From Frateuria edaphi (lineage in GTDB: Bacteria > Pseudomonadota > Gammaproteobacteria > Xanthomonadales > Rhodanobacteraceae), in NCBI RefSeq assembly GCF_021117405.1, contig NZ_CP088251.1, positions 434,001 through 498,000 of the forward strand: DNA of 64,000 nt, given 5' to 3'. Below, piece by piece: positions 33,561-44,007 of the stretch. The notes beneath the pieces were generated by a model. It was not told the DNA's origin. It ran no database searches and saw only the letters and a program-made list of their open reading frames with translations. The stretch's first letter is position 1. Each line of letters starts with the position of its first letter. Both the position numbers and the translations under genes were made by a program.

Positions 33561-35368
33561 GCCTGCGCCGCCCGCTCCCGCAACCTTCCGCCGGCCGCCG
33601 CCGTGGCGCCGGCCCCAGCGTGCGCAAGCGCATGCTGCTGGTGGTCGGCGTGCTGTCGCTGGCCTCGCTGGGGCTGGTCGCACGCGCGTTCGACCTGCAG
33701 GTAATGCGCAAGCAGTTCTACCAGGACCAGGGCGACGCGCGTTTCCTGCGCGAAGTGAAGATCCCGGTGTCGCGCGGCACCATCTTCGATCGCAACGGCG
33801 AGCCGCTGGCGGTGTCCACCCCGGTGATGTCGATCTGGGCGAACCCGCCGCAGGTGCTGGAGAGCGCCGACCGCATTCCCGACCTGGCCGCCGCGCTCGG
33901 CGTGGACGCGGGCGAGCTCAAGGAGCGCCTGGCGCAGCGCGCCGACCGCGAGTTCGTCTACCTGCGCCGGCAGATGCCGCCGGAAGCAGCCGAAGCCGTG
34001 CTCGACCTGGACATCCCGGGCATCAATGCGCAGCGCGAGTACCGCCGTTACTACCCGTCGGGCGAAGTAACCGCGCACGTGCTCGGCTTCACCAACATCG
34101 ACGACCATGGCCAGGAAGGGCTCGAGCTTGCCTTCGACGATTGGCTTTCCGGCAAGCCGGGCGCCAAGCGGGTCATCCGCGACCGCATGGGGCACGTGGT
34201 CGAGGATGTCGAGCAGGTGCGCGAGCCCAAGCCGGGCAAGAGCCTCATGCTCAGCATCGACCGGCGCATCCAGTTCCTGGCCTACAACGAGCTGAAGAAC
34301 GCGCTGACCGAGTTCGATGCGTCCTCCGGGTCGATGGTGATCCTGGACGTGCCGACCGGCGAAGTGCTGGCGATGGTCAACCTGCCGACCTACAACCCCA
34401 ACTCGTTGTCCGGCAGCAAGTTCTCCGACCGGCGCAACCGTGCCGTCACGGACCTGATCGAGCCCGGCTCGACGATCAAGCCGGTGCTCATGGCCGCGGC
34501 GCTCTCCAGCGGCAAGTACACGCCGACCAGCCCGCTGATCGACACCACCGGCGGCCACTGGTACTTCCAGGGTCACGACATCCACGACACGCACAACTAC
34601 GGCCTGCTCACGCCCACCGGCGTGATCACCAAATCGAGCAACGTCGGCGCCGCGCGCATCGCCATGACGCTCGACACCGCGCTCATGTACAACACGTACC
34701 GCGCGTTCGGTTTCGGCAACAGCACCAGCAGCGGCTTTCCAGGCGAGTCCTCGGGCCTGCTGCGCATCGGTCGCGACTGGCGTCCGCTGGAACAGGCGAT
34801 CATGGGCTACGGCTACGGCCTGAACGTGACGCCGCTGCAACTGGCCAATGCGTACGCCACGCTGGGCGACCACGGCGTCATGCATTCGCCCAGTTTCATC
34901 AAGGACGCCGACAACGAAGCCAAGGCGATCGTGTCGCGGCAGGTCGCCGACGAGATCGTGCGGATGATGGAAACGGTTACCGCCCCGGGCGGCACCGCCA
35001 CCACCGCACGCATCGCCAATTACATCGTGGCCGGCAAGACCGGCACGGCGCACAAGGCCGCTGCCGGCGGCTATTCGCGCAACAACTACACCGCCGCCTT
35101 CGCCGGCCTGGTGCCGGCGAGCAACCCCCGGCTGGTCGGCGTAGTGATCATCGACGACCCGCAGAAGCGCAGTTACTACGGCGGCATGGTTTCAGCGCCG
35201 GTGTTCGCGCGCGTCATGGAAGGGGCGCTGCGCCTGCTCGACGTGCCGCCGGACAACATCGGGCGCTGGTACGCCGGCGGGCCGTTGATGAGCCCGAATG
35301 GCTTGGCCGGCAGCAAACCGCCGGTCGATCCGCCGATCGACGACGCACCTGTCGAGGACGAGCCGTGA
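33557..35368 (+). CDS. ftsI: Septal peptidoglycan transpeptidase FtsI (PBP3)
   Basis: This 603-residue class B penicillin-binding protein has a short basic cytoplasmic tail, one helix at about 27-46, and a PBP dimerisation pedestal (VSRGTIFDRNGEPLAVS near 75). The transpeptidase domain has S305-T-I-K308, the SSN motif in ITKSSNVGAARIA and KTG in AGKTGTAHKAAAGGY. It cross-links septal peptidoglycan as partner of FtsW, encoded at 39286. The Pro/Asp-rich C-terminal tail (PPVDPPIDDAPVEDEP) is dispensable-looking. The stop overlaps the murE GTG start. Confidence 0.96.
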   Translation: MSLRRPLPQPSAGRRRGAGPSVRKRMLLVVGVLSLASLGLVARAFDLQVMRKQFYQDQGDARFLREVKIPVSRGTIFDRNGEPLAVSTPVMSIWANPPQVLESADRIPDLAAALGVDAGELKERLAQRADREFVYLRRQMPPEAAEAVLDLDIPGINAQREYRRYYPSGEVTAHVLGFTNIDDHGQEGLELAFDDWLSGKPGAKRVIRDRMGHVVEDVEQVREPKPGKSLMLSIDRRIQFLAYNELKNALTEFDASSGSMVILDVPTGEVLAMVNLPTYNPNSLSGSKFSDRRNRAVTDLIEPGSTIKPVLMAAALSSGKYTPTSPLIDTTGGHWYFQGHDIHDTHNYGLLTPTGVITKSSNVGAARIAMTLDTALMYNTYRAFGFGNSTSSGFPGESSGLLRIGRDWRPLEQAIMGYGYGLNVTPLQLANAYATLGDHGVMHSPSFIKDADNEAKAIVSRQVADEIVRMMETVTAPGGTATTARIANYIVAGKTGTAHKAAAGGYSRNNYTAAFAGLVPASNPRLVGVVIIDDPQKRSYYGGMVSAPVFARVMEGALRLLDVPPDNIGRWYAGGPLMSPNGLAGSKPPVDPPIDDAPVEDEP

Positions 35369-36843
35369 CCACGCGCCTCCTCGCTGATCTGCTCGATGGT
35401 TTCGCCGACGCGGGTGCGCTCGGCGATCTTCGTATTTGCGGACTGAGCCTGGACTCGCGCCAGGTGCGTCCCGGTGAAGCTTTCATCGCATTGTCCGGCA
35501 CCCGCACGCATGGCATCGCCTTCGCCGCCGAGGCAGTGGCGCGCGGCGCCGCGCTGGTGCTCGCGGAGGCGCCGGCGGTCCCCGGCTTCACGCCCGGCGT
35601 GCCGGTGCTGTGGATCGACGACCTGCACGCGCGCCTGGGCGAGATCGCCGCGCGCTTCTACGACCACCCCTCGCGCGCGTTGCGCATCGTCGGCGTCACC
35701 GGCACCAACGGCAAGACCTCGACCGTGCAGCTCATTACCCAGGCCCTGTCGCGACTTGGCTGCACCGCCGCGAGCATCGGCACTCTCGGCGCCGGCCTGT
35801 ATGGCGCGCTGGACGAAGGCGAGCGCACTACGCCGGATGCGATCAGCGTGCAGCGCCTGCTCGCACGGTTCCGCGACCGGGGTGCGACGCACGTGGCGAT
35901 GGAGGTCTCCTCGCATGCCCTGGAGCAAGGCCGGGTGGGTGCGGTGGGTTTCGAGGTCGCGGCTTTCACCAACCTGACCCGCGACCATCTCGACTACCAC
36001 GGCACGATGGAGGCCTACGGCGCCGCCAAGGCCAAGCTGTTCGCCTGGCCGGGTTTGAAGGCGGCCGCGATCAACGTGGACGACGCGTTCGGCTGCGCCC
36101 TGGCCGATCGCCTGCCGGTCGGCGTGCGCGTACTGCGCACCAGCATCGTGGGCGCCGCCGACGTCGGTGCCCAGGCCATCGTGACCTCCGCCGAGGGCCT
36201 GGCCTTCCAGCTCATTACGCCCTGGGGCGCGCATGCAATCCGCAGCGCGTTGCTCGGCGGCTTCAACGTGGCCAACCTGCTCGCCGTGGTGGCCTGCCTC
36301 GGGGCACTGGGCGAGCCGTTCGCACGCATCGTCGAGGTAATCCAGACGCTCACGCCGGTCAACGGCCGCATGAATCGCCTCGGCGGCGATGGCCGGCACC
36401 CGCTGGTAGTGGTCGACTACGCGCACACACCCGATGCGCTGGAGCAGGCGCTCACCGCGCTGCGTGCGCATTGCGCCGGCCGCCTCATTTGCGTCTTCGG
36501 CTGCGGCGGCGAGCGTGATGCGGGCAAGCGTCCGCAGATGGGCGCGATTGCCGAGCGCCTGGCCGACGTGGCGATCGTCACCGACGACAACCCGCGTGGC
36601 GAGGACGGCGACGCCATCGTGGCGCAGATCCGCGCCGGCATGCGGCGTCCGGCCGCGATCGAGCGCGACCGCGCCGCCGCGATCGGCACGGCCATCGCCC
36701 AGGCCGGCGCGGACGACGTCGTGCTGATCGCCGGCAAGGGTCACGAAACCTACCAGGAAGGTGCTGCCGGCAAGCGTCCGTTCGACGATCTCGCTGTCGC
36801 CCGCGCCGCCCTTGCGCAACCGGCCAGGGAGAACCACGCATGA
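35365..36843 (+). CDS. murE: UDP-MurNAc-tripeptide synthetase MurE (meso-diaminopimelate adding)
   Basis: This 492-residue cytoplasmic Mur ligase adds meso-diaminopimelate to UDP-MurNAc-L-Ala-Glu. The ATP loop is GVTGTNGKTST, the carbamylated-Lys region lies after TNLTRDHLDYHGTMEAY, and the diaminopimelate-specificity motif DNPR is present in TDDNPRGED, which excludes lysine-type MurE. The start is GTG 35365, overlapping the ftsI stop (GTGA), and it begins the family N terminus MTTRLLADLL. The last residues overlap murF by four bases. In the Xanthomonas-type variant pathway its substrate could be made by MurD2 and MurL. Confidence 0.96.
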   Translation: MTTRLLADLLDGFADAGALGDLRICGLSLDSRQVRPGEAFIALSGTRTHGIAFAAEAVARGAALVLAEAPAVPGFTPGVPVLWIDDLHARLGEIAARFYDHPSRALRIVGVTGTNGKTSTVQLITQALSRLGCTAASIGTLGAGLYGALDEGERTTPDAISVQRLLARFRDRGATHVAMEVSSHALEQGRVGAVGFEVAAFTNLTRDHLDYHGTMEAYGAAKAKLFAWPGLKAAAINVDDAFGCALADRLPVGVRVLRTSIVGAADVGAQAIVTSAEGLAFQLITPWGAHAIRSALLGGFNVANLLAVVACLGALGEPFARIVEVIQTLTPVNGRMNRLGGDGRHPLVVVDYAHTPDALEQALTALRAHCAGRLICVFGCGGERDAGKRPQMGAIAERLADVAIVTDDNPRGEDGDAIVAQIRAGMRRPAAIERDRAAAIGTAIAQAGADDVVLIAGKGHETYQEGAAGKRPFDDLAVARAALAQPARENHA

Positions 36844-38210
36844 TGCGCCTCTCCGAAATCGCGGTATGGACACACGGGCGCCTGCTCGGCGCCGACCTCC
36901 AGGTGGATGGGGTGGCGATCGATACCCGCCGACTGCAGGCGGGTGAGCTGTTCGTGGCGATCAAGGGCGAGCGCGTCGACGGCCACGACTTCGTGCGCGA
37001 GGCCGCGCTGCGCGGTGCTGCCGCGGCGCTGGTCACGCGCCGCGTGGACGTCGACCTGCCGCAGGTGCTGGTCAACGACACCCAGGCTGCGCTCGGCGAC
37101 CTCGCCAGCGCGGTGCGCGCACAGCGCGACGTGCGCGTGGTCGGCATCACCGGTTCCAACGGCAAGACGACGGTCAAGACGCTGACCGCCTCGATCCTTT
37201 CGCGCCACGGCCGCACACACGTCAACGCGGGCAACTACAACAACGAACTGGGACTGCCGCTGACGCTGCTGGCGATGCCCGCCGACACCGAATACGCGGT
37301 GCTCGAAATGGGCGCCGGCAAGCCCGGCGACATCGCCTACCTCGCCGCCATCGCGCGGCCCGATATCGGCCTCGTCAACACCATCGCGCCGGCGCACCTT
37401 GAGCGGATGCGCAGTCTGGAGGGCGTGGCCGAAACCAAGGGCGCGCTATACCAGGCGCTTCCGGCCGACGGCGTGGCGATCATCAATGCCGACGATGCCT
37501 TCGCCGGCTTCTTCGAAGGCCTGGCCGGTTCGCGCGCGACGCTGCATTTCGGCCTGGACGGCCACGTCGACGTGGGCGCGACCATCCTGGAGCAGCGCGT
37601 GGACGGTTCGCGCTTCCTGCTGCGCACGCCCGAGGGCGAGGCCGAGGTGGCGCTGCCGCTGGCCGGGCGCCACAACATCGCCAATGCGCTGGCGGCCGCC
37701 TCGATCGCGCTGGCGCTGGACGTGCCGCTGGCGACCATCGTCGCCGGCCTGCAGCACGTGCCTGGCGTGGCTGGGCGGCTGCGCAGCGAGGCGATGCCGG
37801 GTGGCTGGACGTTGATCGACGACAGTTACAACGCCAACCCCGGCTCCGTGGCCGCGGCGATCGACACGCTGGCGCTGGCCACCGGCGAGCGCTGGCTGGT
37901 GCTCGGCGACATGGCCGAGCTCGGCGCCGACGCGCGCGCGCTGCACGAAAGCATCGGCGCGCGCGCGAAGGCGGCTGGCATCGACCGGCTGTTCGCGGTC
38001 GGGCCGCTGAGCGCAGGCGCGGCCAAGGCCTTCGGCAGCGGCAGCGAACACCACGCCGACAAGGCCGCGCTGGCCGCGTCGCTGGCACGCCAGCTGCACG
38101 CGGGCGTGACCTGCATCGTCAAGGGTTCACGCTCGGCCGGCATGGAGCAGGTCGTGTCCTTACTCAAAGAACAAACCCACGCCTCCGGAGGCCCTGTCGA
38201 TGCTGCTTGA
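36840..38210 (+). CDS. murF: UDP-MurNAc-pentapeptide synthetase MurF
   Basis: This 456-residue Mur ligase attaches D-Ala-D-Ala to UDP-MurNAc-tripeptide in the cytoplasm. Its D-Ala-D-Ala substrate comes from Ddl, encoded at 43033. Motifs are [14 protein letters not shown] (P loop), [37 protein letters not shown] and the C-terminal [16 protein letters not shown]. The start ATG overlaps the murE stop (ATGA), and the 3' end overlaps mraY by 11 bases. Confidence 0.96.
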   Translation: MMRLSEIAVWTHGRLLGADLQVDGVAIDTRRLQAGELFVAIKGERVDGHDFVREAALRGAAAALVTRRVDVDLPQVLVNDTQAALGDLASAVRAQRDVRVVGITGSNGKTTVKTLTASILSRHGRTHVNAGNYNNELGLPLTLLAMPADTEYAVLEMGAGKPGDIAYLAAIARPDIGLVNTIAPAHLERMRSLEGVAETKGALYQALPADGVAIINADDAFAGFFEGLAGSRATLHFGLDGHVDVGATILEQRVDGSRFLLRTPEGEAEVALPLAGRHNIANALAAASIALALDVPLATIVAGLQHVPGVAGRLRSEAMPGGWTLIDDSYNANPGSVAAAIDTLALATGERWLVLGDMAELGADARALHESIGARAKAAGIDRLFAVGPLSAGAAKAFGSGSEHHADKAALAASLARQLHAGVTCIVKGSRSAGMEQVVSLLKEQTHASGGPVDAA

Positions 38211-39282
38211 GCTGGCCGACTGGATGGCACGGCACTTCACCGCCCTGCACCTTTTCCAGTACATCACCTTCCGCACGATCATGGCCGCGCTCACCGCGCT
38301 GGCGATGTCGCTGCTGCTGGGTCCGGGCCTGATCATGCGGCTGGCCGCCCTCAAGGCCGGGCAGGTGGTGCGCAGCGACGGCCCGCAGACGCACCTGGTC
38401 AAGGCCGGCACGCCGACGATGGGCGGTGTGATGATCCTGCTGGCGATCGCGATCGCTACGCTGTTGTGGGCCGACCTGCACAACCGCTACGTGTGGATCG
38501 TGTTGGCCGTACTGATCGCCTTCGGCGTGATCGGCTTCTATGACGACTACAAGAAACTGGTGCTCAAGGACAGCCGCGGGCTGGCCTCGCGCTGGAAATA
38601 TTTCTGGCAGTCGGTGTTCGGGCTGGCGGCGGCGCTGTTCCTCTTCAAGACGGCCCAGCTCCCGGCCGAGACCGCGCTGTACGTGCCGCTGTTCAAGCAG
38701 GTGGCATTGCCGCTGGGCGTGCTGTTCGTGGTGGTCGCCTACTTCATGGTGGTCGGCTTCTCCAATGCGGTGAACCTCACCGACGGCCTGGATGGCCTGG
38801 CGATCATGCCCTCGGTGCTGGTGTCCGGGGCGCTCGGCGTGTTCGCCTACCTCGCCGGCAACAAGGTGTTCTCCGAATACCTGGGCATCCCCTCGATTCC
38901 CGGCGCGGGCGAGCTCTCCATTTTTTGCGGGGCTTTGGCCGGCGCGGGCCTGGGTTTCCTCTGGTTCAACACCTATCCGGCGCAGGTCTTCATGGGCGAC
39001 GTCGGCGCGCTGGCCATCGGTGCGGCGCTGGCCTGCGTGGCGGTGATCGTGCGCCAGGAAATCGTGCTGATCGTGATGGGCGGCGTGTTCGTGCTGGAGA
39101 CGGTGTCGGTGATGTTGCAGGTGGCGAGTTTCAAGCTCACCGGCAAGCGCATCTTCCGCATGGCGCCGATCCACCATCACTTCGAGCTCAAGGGCTGGCC
39201 CGAGCCGCGGGTGATCGTGCGCTTCTGGATCATCAGCGTCGTGCTGGTGCTGATCGGCCTTGCCACGTTGAAGGTGCGCTGA
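38200..39282 (+). CDS. mraY: Phospho-MurNAc-pentapeptide transferase MraY
   Basis: This 360-residue enzyme has ten predicted membrane helices. It transfers phospho-MurNAc-pentapeptide to undecaprenyl phosphate, making lipid I at the inner membrane. Signature segments are [28 protein letters not shown] (Asp pair), [22 protein letters not shown] and the C-terminal [22 protein letters not shown]. It begins inside the end of murF. In most gammaproteobacteria murD follows; here ftsW starts three bases after the mraY stop. Confidence 0.97.
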   Translation: MLLELADWMARHFTALHLFQYITFRTIMAALTALAMSLLLGPGLIMRLAALKAGQVVRSDGPQTHLVKAGTPTMGGVMILLAIAIATLLWADLHNRYVWIVLAVLIAFGVIGFYDDYKKLVLKDSRGLASRWKYFWQSVFGLAAALFLFKTAQLPAETALYVPLFKQVALPLGVLFVVVAYFMVVGFSNAVNLTDGLDGLAIMPSVLVSGALGVFAYLAGNKVFSEYLGIPSIPGAGELSIFCGALAGAGLGFLWFNTYPAQVFMGDVGALAIGAALACVAVIVRQEIVLIVMGGVFVLETVSVMLQVASFKLTGKRIFRMAPIHHHFELKGWPEPRVIVRFWIISVVLVLIGLATLKVR

Positions 39283-39285
39283 CCC

Positions 39286-40530
39286 ATGTTCGGCTTCGGT
39301 ACCAGCCAGGCGATCAAGCGGAACGGGCCGCGCGGCAGCTTCGACCTGCCGTTGCTGGTCGCGCTCGTCGGGCTGGCCAGCATGGGCGTGGTCATGGTCA
39401 CCTCCAGCTCGATCGCGGTGGCCGACAGCCAGCACATCGGTGCGTTCTATTACCTGAAGAAGCACCTGTTCTATCTGGCGCTCGGACTGGGGCTTGCCGG
39501 CATCGCGATGCGCACCGAGCTGAAGCAGGTGGAGAAGTACGCCTTCCCGCTGCTGCTGGTCGGCGGCGTCATGCTGCTGGCGGTGTTCGTGCCGCACCTG
39601 GGCATGCGCATCAACGGCGCGCGGCGCTGGCTCAACTTCATCGTGCTCAGTTTTCAGCCAGTCGAGGCGGTGAAGCTGATCCTGGTCGTCTACGTGGCGA
39701 GCTTCCTGGTGCGCCACCGCGAGAGCGTCGAAACGAAGTTCTGGGGCCTGCTGCGACCGATCATCGTGGCCGGCGTCATCGTGTTGCTGCTGCTAGCTCA
39801 GCCGGACTTCGGCTCGGCCACGCTGGTGATCGCGGTCACCATCGGCATGGTCTGGCTGGGCGGCGCGCGACCGCTGTACCTGTTCCTGATGGGCCTGCCG
39901 CTGATGCCGGCGCTCGTCGTCGCGGCGACCAGCGAGAGCTACCGCATGAAGCGGCTGACCTCGTTCATGGACCCGTGGAAGGACCCGTTCAACGATGGTT
40001 TCCAGTTGACCCAGTCGCTGATGGCGATCGGCCGTGGCGAATGGACCGGCGTGGGCCTGGGATCGAGCGTGCTCAAGCTTTCCTACCTGCCCGAGGCGCA
40101 CACCGACTTCATCCTGGCAGTGATCGGCGAGGAACTCGGCCTGGCGGGCATCGCGCTGGTGATCGGGCTGTTCGCCACCGCGGTCGGGCGCGGTCTGTAT
40201 CTCGGCCTCAAGGGCGTGGAAGTAGGCCAGCGCTTCGCCGGCTACGTGGCCTTCGGCATCTCGCTGATGCTGGGCTTGCAGGCGATGGTGTCGATCGGAG
40301 TGAACCTCGGCGCGCTGCCGACCAAGGGTCTGACCCTGCCGCTGATCAGCTCGGGCGGCTCGTCGGTGCTGATGACCTGCGCCATGGCCGGCGTGCTGCT
40401 GCGCGCCACCTTCGAGATCAACCGCGCGCTGGACGCGCGGCAGATGGCCACGCGCATGCCTGCGATGGCCGTGGCGGACGCGAACGCCGCGGTGGCACCG
40501 CCGCGCGAGCGCGAGGCGGTGGCCGCATGA
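39286..40530 (+). CDS. ftsW: Septal peptidoglycan glycosyltransferase FtsW
   Basis: This 414-residue SEDS-family protein has ten membrane helices and polymerises lipid II at the division site with FtsI. Typical segments are NGARRWLNFIVLSFQPVEAVKLILVVY, the large periplasmic loop region with SYRMKRLTSFMDPWKDPFNDGFQL, and EAHTDFILAVIGEELGL, ending in PTKGLTLPLISSGGSSV. The C-terminal Ala/Arg-rich cytoplasmic tail is variable. It follows mraY with no room for murD, and its stop overlaps the murG start (ATGA). Confidence 0.96.
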   Translation: MFGFGTSQAIKRNGPRGSFDLPLLVALVGLASMGVVMVTSSSIAVADSQHIGAFYYLKKHLFYLALGLGLAGIAMRTELKQVEKYAFPLLLVGGVMLLAVFVPHLGMRINGARRWLNFIVLSFQPVEAVKLILVVYVASFLVRHRESVETKFWGLLRPIIVAGVIVLLLLAQPDFGSATLVIAVTIGMVWLGGARPLYLFLMGLPLMPALVVAATSESYRMKRLTSFMDPWKDPFNDGFQLTQSLMAIGRGEWTGVGLGSSVLKLSYLPEAHTDFILAVIGEELGLAGIALVIGLFATAVGRGLYLGLKGVEVGQRFAGYVAFGISLMLGLQAMVSIGVNLGALPTKGLTLPLISSGGSSVLMTCAMAGVLLRATFEINRALDARQMATRMPAMAVADANAAVAPPREREAVAA

Positions 40531-41600
40531 GCGCGGACCGTCCCGTGCTGATCATGGCCGGGGGAACCGGCGGCCACATTTTTCCGGGCCTGGCCGTGGC
40601 CGACGTGCTGCGCGCGCAGGGCATCCCGGTGGCCTGGCTGGGCGCGGCCGGCGGGATGGAGACGCGCGTGGTGCCGGCCCACGGCATCGAGTTGCACACC
40701 GTCGCGGTCGGCGGCCTGCGCGGCAAGGGCTTGAAGACCCGACTGCTGGCACCCCTGATGCTGGCGCGCGCTCTGTTCGCCTCTCTTCGCGTGTTGCGTC
40801 GGGTACGCCCGCGCAGTGTGTTGTCGATGGGTGGCTACGTCGCCGGTCCCGGCGGGGTGGCGGCGCGGATCACCGCAACGCCGCTGCTGGTCCACGAGCA
40901 GAACCGCGTTGCGGGCTACACCAACCGCAAGCTCGCCGGTTTCGCGAGGCGCGTGCTGGCTGGTTTCGCCGATGCGCTCCCGAACGGCGAATGGGTAGGT
41001 AACCCGGTGCGCGCCAGTATCGCGGCACTGCCGCCGCCGGCGGAGCGTTTCGCCACACGCAGCGGCCGATCGCAATTGCTGGTGCTGGGCGGCAGTCTCG
41101 GCGCGCGTGCGCTCAACCTCGCGTTGCCGCAGGCGCTGGCTCTGATCCCCATCGACCAGCGCCCGGTCGTGCGCCACCAGTGCGGAAGCCGCGGGCTCGA
41201 CGAGGCGCGCGCGGCTTATGCACAGGCGGGAGTCGAGGCCGACGTGGTGCCATTCATCGAAGACATGGCCGCCGCCTACGGCTGGGCCGACCTCGCCGTG
41301 TGCCGTGCCGGCGCGCTGACGATCGCCGAGCTTACCGCCGCGGGCCTGGGCGCCGTGCTGGTGCCTTTCCCCTATGCGGTCGACGACCACCAGACCGGCA
41401 ACGCGCAGGCGCTGGTGGAAGCGGGCGCCGCCGAATTGATCCAGGAACGTGATTTGGACGTAGAGAAACTGGCGCAGCGCCTTGCCGCGCTGCTCGCCGA
41501 CCGCCGCCAGCTGACCGCGATGGCGGAAGCTGCGCGCACGCAAGCCAAGCCCGACGCGGCCGCAACGATTGCCCGCGCTTGCCTGGAGGTGGCCGCATGA
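40527..41600 (+). CDS. murG: UDP-GlcNAc:lipid I GlcNAc transferase MurG
   Basis: This 357-residue GT28 peripheral membrane enzyme converts lipid I to lipid II on the cytoplasmic face. Motifs are [16 protein letters not shown] (N-terminal G loop), [38 protein letters not shown] and the donor-site [17 protein letters not shown]. The start is fixed by the ATGA overlap with ftsW; in-frame codons upstream lie within mraY and ftsW. Its stop in turn overlaps murC. Confidence 0.96.
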   Translation: MSADRPVLIMAGGTGGHIFPGLAVADVLRAQGIPVAWLGAAGGMETRVVPAHGIELHTVAVGGLRGKGLKTRLLAPLMLARALFASLRVLRRVRPRSVLSMGGYVAGPGGVAARITATPLLVHEQNRVAGYTNRKLAGFARRVLAGFADALPNGEWVGNPVRASIAALPPPAERFATRSGRSQLLVLGGSLGARALNLALPQALALIPIDQRPVVRHQCGSRGLDEARAAYAQAGVEADVVPFIEDMAAAYGWADLAVCRAGALTIAELTAAGLGAVLVPFPYAVDDHQTGNAQALVEAGAAELIQERDLDVEKLAQRLAALLADRRQLTAMAEAARTQAKPDAAATIARACLEVAA

Positions 41601-43036
41601 CGCCGCGCCGCCTGCTCGCGCACGAAGACCTGATGACCACCTTCCGCCGCGTGCATTTCATCGGCATCGGCGGCGTGGGCATGAGCGGCATCGCCGAGGT
41701 GCTGCACAACCTGGGCTACGCCGTGTCCGGTTCGGACAAGGCCAACTCGCCCACCGCGCAACGGCTGGCCGCGCTCGGCATCGACGTGCGCATCGGCCAC
41801 GAGGCCGCGCACGTGGGCGACGCCGACGTAGTGGTGACCTCGAGCGCCATCCGCCAGGACAACCCGGAACTGGTCGCCGCGCGTGCCGCGCGCATCCCGG
41901 TGATCCCGCGCGCGGAGATGCTGGGCGAGCTGATGCGCTTCCGCCGTGGCGTCGCCATCGCCGGCACGCACGGCAAGACCACCACGACCAGCCTGGTCGC
42001 CAGTGTGCTGGCGGAAGCCAATTACGATCCGACGTTCGTGATCGGCGGCCAGCTCAACGCCGCCGGCGCCAACGCGCGCTTGGGCACCGGCCAGTATCTG
42101 GTCGCCGAGGCCGACGAGTCCGACGGCTCGTTCCTGCTGCTCTCGCCGGTGATCGCCGCCGTCACCAACATCGACGCCGATCACCTGGAGAACTACGGCG
42201 GCGATTTCGCCCAGGTGAAGAAGGCCTTCGCCGATTTCCTGCACCGCCTGCCGTTCTACGGCCTGGCCGTGCTCTGCGTGGACGACGAGGAAGTGGCGAA
42301 ACTGGCGAAGGGCACCACGCGCCGCGTGATGACCTACGGCATCCGCGCGACCGACGCCGACGTGCGCGCGATCAACGTGCGCCAGAGCGGCTTCCAGATG
42401 CTGTTCGACCTGCAGCTGCCCGGCCGCGCCGAACCACTGCCGGTCACGCTCAACCTGCCGGGCCAGCACAACGTGCTCAACGCGCTGGCAGCCGCCACGA
42501 TCGGCTGGCAGCTGGGAGTCGAAGCCGAGGCGATCGCTCGCGCGCTGGAGAATTTCCAGGGCGTCGGTCGGCGCTTCCACCGCCGCGGCGAGTTGAAGCT
42601 GGAGCAGGGCAGCGCGCTGCTGGTGGACGACTACGGTCACCACCCGCGCGAACTGGCCGCCGTGTTCGCGGCCGCCCGCGGCGGCTGGCCGGACCGGCGC
42701 CTGGTGGTCGGCTTCCAGCCGCACCGCTACAGCCGTACGCGTGACCTGCTGGACGACTTCGCCAACGTGCTGGCCGAGGCTGACGTGCTGGTGCTGACCG
42801 AGGTGTACCCGGCCGGCGAAGCGCCGATCGCCGGCGCCGATGGCCGCGCGCTGGCTCGCGCCGTGCGCGCGCGCGGCAAGGTCGATCCGGTGCTGATCGA
42901 ACACCCGCGCGACTTCAAGGACACCCTGCCGACGCTGCTGCGCGACGGCGACCTCCTGCTGCTGCTCGGCGCCGGCGACATCGGCGCGGCGGCGGTGGAG
43001 CTCGCGCAGGTCGGTCACCTGAGGACTACGAAGTGA
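41597..43036 (+). CDS. murC: UDP-N-acetylmuramate--L-alanine ligase MurC
   Basis: This 479-residue cytoplasmic Mur ligase adds the first residue, L-Ala, to UDP-MurNAc. The UDP-binding N-terminal loop is [17 protein letters not shown], the ATP loop is [11 protein letters not shown], and [12 protein letters not shown] and [14 protein letters not shown] are the middle- and C-terminal-domain motifs. ATG 41597 overlaps the murG stop. About 18 residues precede the conserved core, slightly longer than some homologues, and an internal ATG at 41633 ([11 protein letters not shown]) is a reasonable alternative start. Confidence 0.95.
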   Translation: MTPRRLLAHEDLMTTFRRVHFIGIGGVGMSGIAEVLHNLGYAVSGSDKANSPTAQRLAALGIDVRIGHEAAHVGDADVVVTSSAIRQDNPELVAARAARIPVIPRAEMLGELMRFRRGVAIAGTHGKTTTTSLVASVLAEANYDPTFVIGGQLNAAGANARLGTGQYLVAEADESDGSFLLLSPVIAAVTNIDADHLENYGGDFAQVKKAFADFLHRLPFYGLAVLCVDDEEVAKLAKGTTRRVMTYGIRATDADVRAINVRQSGFQMLFDLQLPGRAEPLPVTLNLPGQHNVLNALAAATIGWQLGVEAEAIARALENFQGVGRRFHRRGELKLEQGSALLVDDYGHHPRELAAVFAAARGGWPDRRLVVGFQPHRYSRTRDLLDDFANVLAEADVLVLTEVYPAGEAPIAGADGRALARAVRARGKVDPVLIEHPRDFKDTLPTLLRDGDLLLLLGAGDIGAAAVELAQVGHLRTTK

Positions 43037-44007
43037 ACGCTACGACGAACAGGACCACGCCTTCCAGGATCACCGATCCCGCCCAGTTCGGCCGCGTGGC
43101 CGTGGTGATGGGCGGCAGCTCCGCCGAGCGCGAGGTGTCGCTCGATTCCGGCCGCAACGTGCTGGCCGCGCTCAAGAGCCGCGGCGTCGACGCCCATGCG
43201 ATCGACGGTATCCCGGCGCTGCTCGATGCGCTGCGCGCCGGCCACTTCGCGCGCGTGTTCAACATCCTGCATGGCCAGCACGGCGGTGGCGAGGATGGCG
43301 TACTGCAGGGAGCGCTCGAATCGCTCAACGTGCCCTACACCGGCTCGGGCGTGCTCGGCTCGGCGTTGTCGATGGACAAGGTGCGGTCCAAGCGCGTGTG
43401 GCAATCGCTAGGCTTGCCTACGCCGACCTTCGTCGCGCTGCCGCGCGGCGCCGGCGCGGATGCCGTGCACGCGGCGGCGAAACGGGTCGGTTTCCCGCTG
43501 ATCGTCAAGCCAGCCTGCGAGGGCTCCAGCGTGGGCGTCACCCGCGTGTTCGAGGAAAGCCAGCTCGACAGCGCCGTGCAACTGGCCGCCCGCTACCCGG
43601 GCGACCTGCTGATGGAAACCCTGATCGAGGGCGACGAGATGACCGTCGCCATCCTCGGCCGCCAGGTGATGCCCTCGATCCATATCGTGCCCAAGGGCGC
43701 GTTCTACGACTACAACGCCAAGTACGTGGCCGAAGACACCCAGTACCTCTGCCCGGGCCTCGAGGGCGCGGCCGAGGACGAACTGCGCGCGCTGGCGCTC
43801 GAGGCCTTCGATGCGCTCGGCTGCCATGGCTGGGGCCGCGTGGACGTGATGCGCGACCGCCAGGGCCGCAACTTCCTGCTCGAAGTGAACACCGCACCGG
43901 GCATGACCTCGCACTCGCTGGTGCCCAAGGCCGCCAAGGCCGCCGGCATCGACTACGAGGACGTGTGCTGGCGCGTGCTGGAAACCAGCTTCCGGGAGGG
44001 CTTGTGA
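43033..44007 (+). CDS. ddl: D-alanine--D-alanine ligase
   Basis: This 324-residue ATP-grasp enzyme makes the D-Ala-D-Ala dipeptide used by MurF. Motifs are [64 protein letters not shown] and [17 protein letters not shown]. It begins with GTG 43033 overlapping the murC stop (GTGA), and its stop overlaps the ftsQ start. It is the DdlB type found in dcw clusters; murB is not present between murC and ddl, as in E. coli. Confidence 0.95.
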   Translation: MNATTNRTTPSRITDPAQFGRVAVVMGGSSAEREVSLDSGRNVLAALKSRGVDAHAIDGIPALLDALRAGHFARVFNILHGQHGGGEDGVLQGALESLNVPYTGSGVLGSALSMDKVRSKRVWQSLGLPTPTFVALPRGAGADAVHAAAKRVGFPLIVKPACEGSSVGVTRVFEESQLDSAVQLAARYPGDLLMETLIEGDEMTVAILGRQVMPSIHIVPKGAFYDYNAKYVAEDTQYLCPGLEGAAEDELRALALEAFDALGCHGWGRVDVMRDRQGRNFLLEVNTAPGMTSHSLVPKAAKAAGIDYEDVCWRVLETSFREGL

